A DNA stretch of 64,000 nucleotides, taken from the NCBI GenBank assembly GCA_043774625.1, contig JAYVTG010000097.1, positions 62,001 to 126,000 on the forward strand, in the 5' to 3' direction. Shown one piece after another: positions 59,930-64,000 of this stretch (positions are counted from its first letter, which is position 1; each line of letters opens with the position of its first letter). Source of the stretch: JAAFIP01 sp043774625. GTDB taxonomy: Bacteria > Pseudomonadota > Gammaproteobacteria > Burkholderiales > Burkholderiaceae_C. Both the position numbers and the translations under genes were made by a program. The notes under the pieces were generated by a model that did no database searches, was not told the DNA's origin, and worked only from the letters and a program-made list of their open reading frames with translations.

Positions 59930-60398
59930 GGGCATGGCCCTTGCTCTTTTTGGTGGCTGCCTTTGGCACAGGCGCATCGGCCTGCTGGTGCAGCGCTTCG
60001 ATAATGTGGCACTGCGCATCGCTGCCATCGCAGCGCGCGCGCAGGGCGGTCAGGTCTTTTTCCAGGCGGCGCAGCTCGGCCAGGCGCTCGCGCACGTGGC
60101 CAATGTGTGCGTCCAGCGTGCTGCGGGCGGCCTGGCAGTCGGTCTTTTTGCGCAAGTCCAGGTTCAACAGGGCGCGCACCTCGTCTAGGCTCATGTCCAT
60201 GCTGCGCAACAGGCGAATAAAGCGCAACTGGTGGATGTCTGGTTCGCTATATATTCGATAGCTGTTCGCGCCCGTTCCACGCTGGCTTATGAGCTTTTCT
60301 TTCTCGTAAAAGCGTATATTGGCCGCGCTCACGCCGCTCAATTTGGCCGCCTGCCCAATCTGGTAGCCCTGCGAGTTGTAAGGATTTACACTAGACAC
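59922..60398 (-). CDS. MerR-family Cd/Pb/Zn-type regulator
   Basis: A 158-residue metal-sensing activator. Seen: helix-turn-helix IGQAAKLSGVSAANIRFYEKEKLI, the wing with NSYRIYSEPD, RLLRSMDMSLDEVRALL and metal-binding Cys in DCQAAR, ARCDG and AQC, the Cys pattern of CadR/PbrR/ZntR regulators. A His-rich tail (KGHAHV) follows. GTG at 60398 is preferred to TTG at 60431, which would put the operator inside the gene. Divergent from the CDF exporter. Confidence 0.87.
   Translation of the reverse strand: MSSVNPYNSQGYQIGQAAKLSGVSAANIRFYEKEKLISQRGTGANSYRIYSEPDIHQLRFIRLLRSMDMSLDEVRALLNLDLRKKTDCQAARSTLDAHIGHVRERLAELRRLEKDLTALRARCDGSDAQCHIIEALHQQADAPVPKAATKKSKGHAHV
60245..60288 (+). repeat. Dispersed repeat copy 24, inside the merR-type gene
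   Basis: CGCTATATATTCGATAGC, TGTTCGCGCCCGTTCC, ACGCTGGC. It covers the wing sequence NSYRIYSE, which is conserved in MerR proteins, so it is either a striking coincidence or a repeat accepted because it matches. Confidence 0.5.
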
Positions 60399-60401
60399 GA
60401 T

Positions 60402-60432
60402 TTGACCTTCAAGTGACTTTAAGCTTTCCAAT
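60402..60432 (+). promoter_or_regulatory. MerR-type promoter of the CDF exporter gene
   Basis: -35 TTGACC (60402-60407) and -10 TCCAAT (60427-60432) are 19 bp apart, the long spacer characteristic of MerR-activated promoters. Between them CTTCAAG-TGA-CTTTAAG is a dyad suited to MerR binding. Confidence 0.7.
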
Positions 60433-60466
60433 CATGCCATTGAATTAAATTTTAAGAAAATCGACC

Positions 60467-61108
60467 ATGTCCGCACATTGCAATCATGACCATGCCCACG
60501 ACCACAGCCACGGCTCGGTCGCCAATGCCAGTCCGGCTTATCGCCGCGTGCTGTGGGCGGCGCTGGTCATCAACGCGGCGATGGTCATCATTGAGATTGC
60601 AGCGGGCGTGAGCGCGGGCTCGGTGTCTTTGCTGGCCGATGCGCTGGACTTTTTTAGCGATGCGGTGAACTACGGCGTCTCCCTGTTAGTGCTGTCGATG
60701 GCTTTGCAATGGCGCAGCCGTGCAGCAATCTTCAAGGCCGCAACCATGCTGGGTTTTGGCATTTTTGTATTGGGCAAGGCCGCCTGGGGCGCTTACACCG
60801 GCATGCCGCCCGTAGCCTTGACGATGGGCCTGGTCGGCCTGCTGGCCCTGGTAGCCAATCTGACGGTTGCCTTCTTGCTGTACCAATATCGCGATGGCGA
60901 CGCCAATATGCGCAGTGTGTGGATTTGCACCCGCAACGACGCGATTGGTAACGTTGCCGTGATGCTGGCTGCGCTGGGCGTGTTGGGCACCCACAGCGCC
61001 TGGCCCGACCTGTTGGTAGCCGCCGTGATGGGCAGCTTGGCTTTGCAAGGCGCATGGACGGTTTTGCGCCAGGCGCGTGGCGAATTACGATTAGCTTCTG
61101 GAGAATAA
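60467..61108 (+). CDS. Cation diffusion facilitator family metal exporter
   Basis: A 213-residue inner-membrane transporter with about six helices. Seen: His-rich N-terminus HCNHDHAHDHSHG, then GVSAGSVSLLADALDFFSDAVNYGVSL with the metal-site Asp pair, and CTRNDAIGNVAVMLAALGVL with the second pair of site residues. Lacks the long C-terminal cytoplasmic domain of many CDFs. Probable Zn/Cd/Co export under control of the divergent MerR-type regulator. First gene of the metal cluster. Confidence 0.88.
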   Translation: MSAHCNHDHAHDHSHGSVANASPAYRRVLWAALVINAAMVIIEIAAGVSAGSVSLLADALDFFSDAVNYGVSLLVLSMALQWRSRAAIFKAATMLGFGIFVLGKAAWGAYTGMPPVALTMGLVGLLALVANLTVAFLLYQYRDGDANMRSVWICTRNDAIGNVAVMLAALGVLGTHSAWPDLLVAAVMGSLALQGAWTVLRQARGELRLASGE

Positions 61109-61111
61109 AAA

Positions 61112-61918
61112 ATGACAACAGCAACCTACAACCTGACGGGCCTGCACTGCGGCGCGTGTATCAAACGCGTGACGGATGCGCTCAAACCGCTGGCGAACAG
61201 CGTGACGGTGACGCTAGACCCGATGCAAGCCACTGTGACGCAAGCGCACGCCAGCGTGGCACAACTGCAAGCCGCCGTGGCGCAAGCTGGTAACTACACG
61301 CTGCAAGCTGCCAGCGCACCTGTTTTGGAAGAAAAAACACCGAATGCCAGCGTGGAATATGCGCAAGCAGCTACTAAAAATGTAGCATCTGCAAGTCCAG
61401 CTGAAGAAAGTAAAAGTTGGTTAACCACCTATTACCCGCTCTTGCTCATCATCAGTTTTATTCTGGGCGCGAGCGTGCTGGTGCAACTGGGCCAGCACGC
61501 GGGGCATGGCATGGGGTTGATGGCGCTGTCTGGCAGCGAGACCATGCGTTACTTTATGGCGGGGTTTTTCATCGTCTTTGCTTTCTTCAAACTGCTGGAC
61601 GTGCGCGCCTTTGCCGACGCCTACGCGGGTTACGACCTGCTGGCCGCCCGCTGGCACGGCTGGGGCCTGGTGTATCCATTTGTAGAACTGGGGCTGGGCA
61701 TCGCTTACCTGGCGCACTTTGCGCCCACGTTCACCCACTGGGTCACCATTGTCGTCATGGGGTTTTCTGCCATTGGCGTCATTCAAGCGGTGTTAAACAA
61801 AACCAAAATCCGCTGTGCGTGCCTGGGCAGTGTGTTTAACCTGCCCATGAGCACCGTCACCATCGTGGAAGACGTGGGCATGGTGCTGATGGCGGCATGG
61901 ATGCTGGCGTTTGCCTGA
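61112..61918 (+). CDS. HMA domain-MauE/DoxX-like membrane fusion protein
   Basis: A 268-residue protein. Seen: an N-terminal heavy-metal-associated domain with metal site LHCGACIKRV (CxxC near residue 13), a linker, then a four-helix MauE-like part (LLLIISFILGASVLV, GFFIVFAFFKLLDV, GWGLVYPFVELGLGIAYLAHF, EDVGMVLMAAWMLAFA) with KIRCACLGSVFNLPMS, where a CxC lies at a helix end. The linker NASVEYAQAATKNVAS is coded by a dispersed repeat. Metal-sensing or redox transfer of Cu-like ions is a guess. Placed 3 bp after the CDF gene. Confidence 0.82.
   Translation: MTTATYNLTGLHCGACIKRVTDALKPLANSVTVTLDPMQATVTQAHASVAQLQAAVAQAGNYTLQAASAPVLEEKTPNASVEYAQAATKNVASASPAEESKSWLTTYYPLLLIISFILGASVLVQLGQHAGHGMGLMALSGSETMRYFMAGFFIVFAFFKLLDVRAFADAYAGYDLLAARWHGWGLVYPFVELGLGIAYLAHFAPTFTHWVTIVVMGFSAIGVIQAVLNKTKIRCACLGSVFNLPMSTVTIVEDVGMVLMAAWMLAFA
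61343..61388 (-). repeat. Dispersed repeat copy 25, linker of the HMA-MauE protein
   Basis: Reverse-orientation complete copy (ATGCCAGCGTGGAATATGC, GCAAGCAGCTACTAAAAATG, TAGC), read as ASVEYAQAATKNVA. Confidence 0.9.
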
Positions 61919-61980
61919 GCCCGCCGAACATTTGAATACCAACAACCCCACTGGAACTTTCTAAACGCCTGGGCTATCAT

Positions 61981-62445
61981 ATGCAAATGCGTCGCTTTTC
62001 TTCCATCATCCTCGTAGCCATCATGATCATCATGTTGCCTCTGCGCGGATTAATGGGTGATGCCATGGCGGTGCAGATGGGCACGGCGCATCTGGCACAG
62101 GCTGCTGCGTCTGCCAGTGCTACACATTTAGTAGCTGCTCTCGAATATTCCACGCTGGCATCTGGCCAGTTTAACCAAAAAACAGTTGCATCCAAGGCTG
62201 CAACCAAGCCCTGTCACACCGTGGCTGGGCTGGACGTGCAAACCGTGGACGATGCTGCACCGCAAAAAGCTTCATCCACCCAAAACACCACCTGCACCTC
62301 CTGCCAGGTGTGCCACTTGTCTGCCGTCACGGTAGACCGCGTGGCAAGCGTTGCTGTAGTTCTAGCGCAGGCCCCACTGGCCTTTGCGCCGCAATACTGG
62401 GTCAGTGCCGAACTGTCCCAGCTTACAAAACCACCCGTTCTTTGA
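61981..62445 (+). CDS. Small exported Cys-rich protein of metal clusters
   Basis: A 154-residue protein. Seen: a membrane/signal segment (SSIILVAIMIIMLPLRGLMGDAMA), a low-complexity middle, and a Cys-rich motif CTSCQVCHLSAVTVD near residue 103 with KPCHTVAG before it. The outline resembles DUF2946-like proteins found beside copper genes. The section ATHLVAALEYSTLAS is coded by a dispersed repeat. Exact role unknown. Confidence 0.62.
   Translation: MQMRRFSSIILVAIMIIMLPLRGLMGDAMAVQMGTAHLAQAAASASATHLVAALEYSTLASGQFNQKTVASKAATKPCHTVAGLDVQTVDDAAPQKASSTQNTTCTSCQVCHLSAVTVDRVASVAVVLAQAPLAFAPQYWVSAELSQLTKPPVL
62118..62161 (+). repeat. Dispersed repeat copy 26, inside the Cys-rich exported protein gene
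   Basis: GCTACACATTTAGTAGC, TGCTCTCGAATATTCC, ACGCTGGCA, read as HLVAALEYSTLA. Confidence 0.82.
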
Positions 62446-62600
62446 GGTTTACATGCCCGTAGTGGGTCTGCGCGCGTCTGGCGTGTGCAGCACCGCTACT
62501 TATGGCATGCACAGCTCTGCCATCGCTGCTTTTCTTGTAACAGCATTGCTTGGCAGCTTACAGGTCATTGCACCTGGATTGCTCACCGCTTCAAAAACTT

Positions 62601-63014
62601 ATGAAAACCATCTTTGCTATACATTTAATAGCTTCTTGCGCAATATCTACGCTGGCAACCAGCAGTTTTTCTCAAAATAATGCCATGCCAGCCATGCCAA
62701 TGGCTACTGCCACGACGCAAAACGCAGCGGACCCGAGCGCACCCGTGCCCGCAGTAGCCTACCGCTCGGTCTTCAAGGAAACATCACTGGGTGTAGAGAC
62801 CGAAACCACCGACTGGCGCAAAGCCAACGACGATGTAGGCAAGTTCACGCGCGGGCATGTAGACATTTTGAAGTTTGAAGAACAAAAAGAAATGCAGGAC
62901 AAGGCCAATATGCCAGCCAAGCCTGCGGACAAAGACAGCATGAAAGCACCCACGACAAGCGAACCAATAAAAGGCGCTACTAAACCCATAGCTGCTCCCG
63001 CACATAAACATTAG
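62601..63014 (+). CDS. Small periplasmic protein of metal efflux clusters
   Basis: A 137-residue protein. Seen: signal peptide, then the block VAYRSVFKETSLGVETETTDWRKANDDVGKF with GHVDILK, a layout (WR-ANDxVG...GH) I recognise from small proteins beside TolC/CusA-type metal efflux genes, and a Lys/Met-rich end. ATG at 62601 is chosen over an open frame from 62550. The signal peptide (IFAIHLIASCAISTLATSS) is coded by a dispersed repeat and a partial copy forms the C-terminus. Confidence 0.72.
   Translation: MKTIFAIHLIASCAISTLATSSFSQNNAMPAMPMATATTQNAADPSAPVPAVAYRSVFKETSLGVETETTDWRKANDDVGKFTRGHVDILKFEEQKEMQDKANMPAKPADKDSMKAPTTSEPIKGATKPIAAPAHKH
62614..62659 (+). repeat. Dispersed repeat copy 27, signal peptide of the small periplasmic protein
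   Basis: TTGCTATACATTTAATAGC, TTCTTGCGCAATATC, TACGCTGGCAAC. It codes for the hydrophobic core IHLIASCAISTLAT. Confidence 0.85.
62974..63010 (+). repeat. Dispersed repeat copy 28 (partial), C-terminus of the small periplasmic protein
   Basis: GCGCTACTAAACCCATAGC, TGCTCCCGCACAT, then it fades; encodes ATKPIAAPAHKH. Confidence 0.5.
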
Positions 63015-63022
63015 GCTCAAGC

Positions 63023-64000
63023 ATGTTTTCATTCACAACAACGCATTCAAAACTGGCTCTTGGTGCCATTGCCATGGCGGTACTGTCTGGCTGCGCCAGC
63101 CTGTCGCCCAACGGTAACCAGGCCGACATTACGCAGCTCACTACCGGCAAAACCGCTGGCATCAGCGCGCCCATAGCCGTGGCCGACACCGCTGCCACGC
63201 GCGAGGCGGTCGCCCAGCTGCTGCAAGGCCCCGTCACGGCCGAGTCTGCCGTGCGCATTGCCTTGCTCAACAACCCCGGCCTGCATGCCTCCATGGCCAC
63301 GCTGGGTGTTAGCGACGCTGAGCGTGTAGCGGCAGGCCGCTTGCCCAATCCGCATTTCTCCATTGGGCGTTTTGTCGAAGGCGACAAATTGGAGATCGAG
63401 CGCGCACTGCGCTTTAATATCATTGGCCTGGTTACCCTGCCTTGGCGCGCCAAGTGGCAAGGCCAGCAGCACGAACTGGCCAAGCTGAACGCCGCGCAAG
63501 ACGTCATTAAGCTGGCAACAGACACCCGCAAGGCCTGGATCAACGCCGTGGCTGCGCAGCAAACCGCTGCCTACATGGCAGACGCCAAACTGGCTGCAGA
63601 GGCCAGCGGCGAGCTGGCGCGACGCCTGACCCGCGTAGGCAACTGGAGTAAGTTGCAGCAGGCGCGTGAACAGGTCTTTCTGGCAGATGCTGTTGCGCAA
63701 CTGGCGCGCGCGCAGCAAAACGCCTTTGCCGAACGCGAAAAGCTCATCCGCCTGATGGGCTTGTGGGGCGTGCAAACGCAGTTCAGTTTGAGCGAGCGTT
63801 TGCCCAACTTGCCCAAAGCCGTGATGGAGATTGAAAACGTAGAAGCGCGCGCGCTGGGCGAGCGGCTAGACGTGCGCAGCAGCGTGGCTGAATCTGGTTA
63901 TGTCGCTAATTCGCTGGGCTTGGTGAAAGCCAGCGGTTTTATCAATGCGTTAGATGTCACGTACCGCCGCAATACGCTGTTTGACAATGCCGCTGGCACG
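63023..64000 (+). CDS. TolC/CzcC-family outer-membrane efflux protein (truncated by window end)
   Basis: Outer-membrane channel subunit of a metal efflux system; the first 326 codons are in the window with no stop. Seen: signal and lipobox AVLSGCASLSP, the AVRIALLNNPGLHASMATLGVSDAERVAAGRLPNPHF block typical of TolC family, and long amphipathic helices rich in Ala/Gln/Arg (KLAAEASGELARRLTRVGNWSKLQQAREQVFLADAVAQLARAQ). Starts 8 bp after the small periplasmic protein gene, likely the same transcript. Further pump genes are expected downstream. Confidence 0.88.
   Translation, partial: MFSFTTTHSKLALGAIAMAVLSGCASLSPNGNQADITQLTTGKTAGISAPIAVADTAATREAVAQLLQGPVTAESAVRIALLNNPGLHASMATLGVSDAERVAAGRLPNPHFSIGRFVEGDKLEIERALRFNIIGLVTLPWRAKWQGQQHELAKLNAAQDVIKLATDTRKAWINAVAAQQTAAYMADAKLAAEASGELARRLTRVGNWSKLQQAREQVFLADAVAQLARAQQNAFAEREKLIRLMGLWGVQTQFSLSERLPNLPKAVMEIENVEARALGERLDVRSSVAESGYVANSLGLVKASGFINALDVTYRRNTLFDNAAGT

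Noticed and set aside
60245..60288. Repeat in the merR-type gene as a clear insertion
   Set aside because: Listed as a low-confidence copy only, because the peptide there (NSYRIYSE) is a conserved part of the MerR wing and no extra residues are present.

Overview
The window looks like a 64-kb piece of a betaproteobacterial chromosome, most likely Burkholderiales and probably Comamonadaceae (Rhodoferax/Polaromonas-like). The basis is the gene order mrcA / cyaY / lptM-lysA, the pstSCAB-phoU-phoB-phoR block, a yhbY / rlmE ... ftsH-folP-glmM housekeeping block, and protein sequences typical of that order. No rRNA, tRNA, CRISPR array or transposase was seen. Species is not determinable by eye. Both ends cut genes: mrcA on the left and a TolC-family gene on the right.

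Layout. 1-6.9 kb: cell wall (mrcA), frataxin, lysine synthesis, ribosomal protein L31 type B, an ArnT-like glycosyltransferase and a MATE exporter. 6.8-19.5 kb: a phosphate island holding phoR, phoB, phoU, pstBACS, a fasciclin lipoprotein, ppx, sixA, ppk1 and an OlsB-like N-acyltransferase. Four of its promoters carry 11-bp-periodic Pho-box-like repeats, so phosphate uptake, polyphosphate turnover and probably phosphorus-free lipid synthesis appear to be one regulon. 19.6-22.2 kb: an arsenic operon (arsR, arsI, arsC, aqpS, cupin) whose operator is a perfect 42-bp palindrome lying over the arsR start codon. 22.2-32.9 kb: glmM, folP and ftsH, then 5.3 kb of accessory DNA before rlmE and yhbY. 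That accessory DNA holds two toxin-antitoxin pairs, orphan small genes, long repeats and three integron attC-like sites without an integrase. 33-41 kb: oligopeptidase A, a secreted glutaredoxin-like protein, an intradiol dioxygenase, rpiA, pyrD, then an AT-rich EcoRV-type restriction-modification pair whose endonuclease has a broken C-terminus. 41-58 kb: 3-oxoacid CoA-transferase, a LuxR-type regulator, amtB, an S41 protease, hydrolase, dioxygenase, SAF oxidoreductase, two multihaem cytochromes c with a FrnE-like protein, an acyl-CoA synthetase, GlpQ, and an amino-acid ABC transporter. 58-64 kb: DedA-like and MFS proteins, then a MerR-controlled heavy-metal cluster (CDF exporter, HMA-MauE fusion, two small exported proteins, TolC-type outer-membrane factor).

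The most striking feature cuts across all regions. A roughly 45-bp dispersed repeat (head GCTAT-N6/7-ATAGC, then TGCTYGCGCATATTC and YACGCTGGC, sometimes with a looser 25-30 bp A/T-rich tail) occurs nearly 30 times, about once per 2 kb. More than half of the copies lie inside or at the ends of protein-coding genes, in both orientations and in several reading frames. They add loops to RlmE, FolP and PyrD, form signal peptides or membrane helices of other proteins, and supply stop codons for pstS and folP. All calls rest on reading the sequence by eye; no database or alignment program was used.
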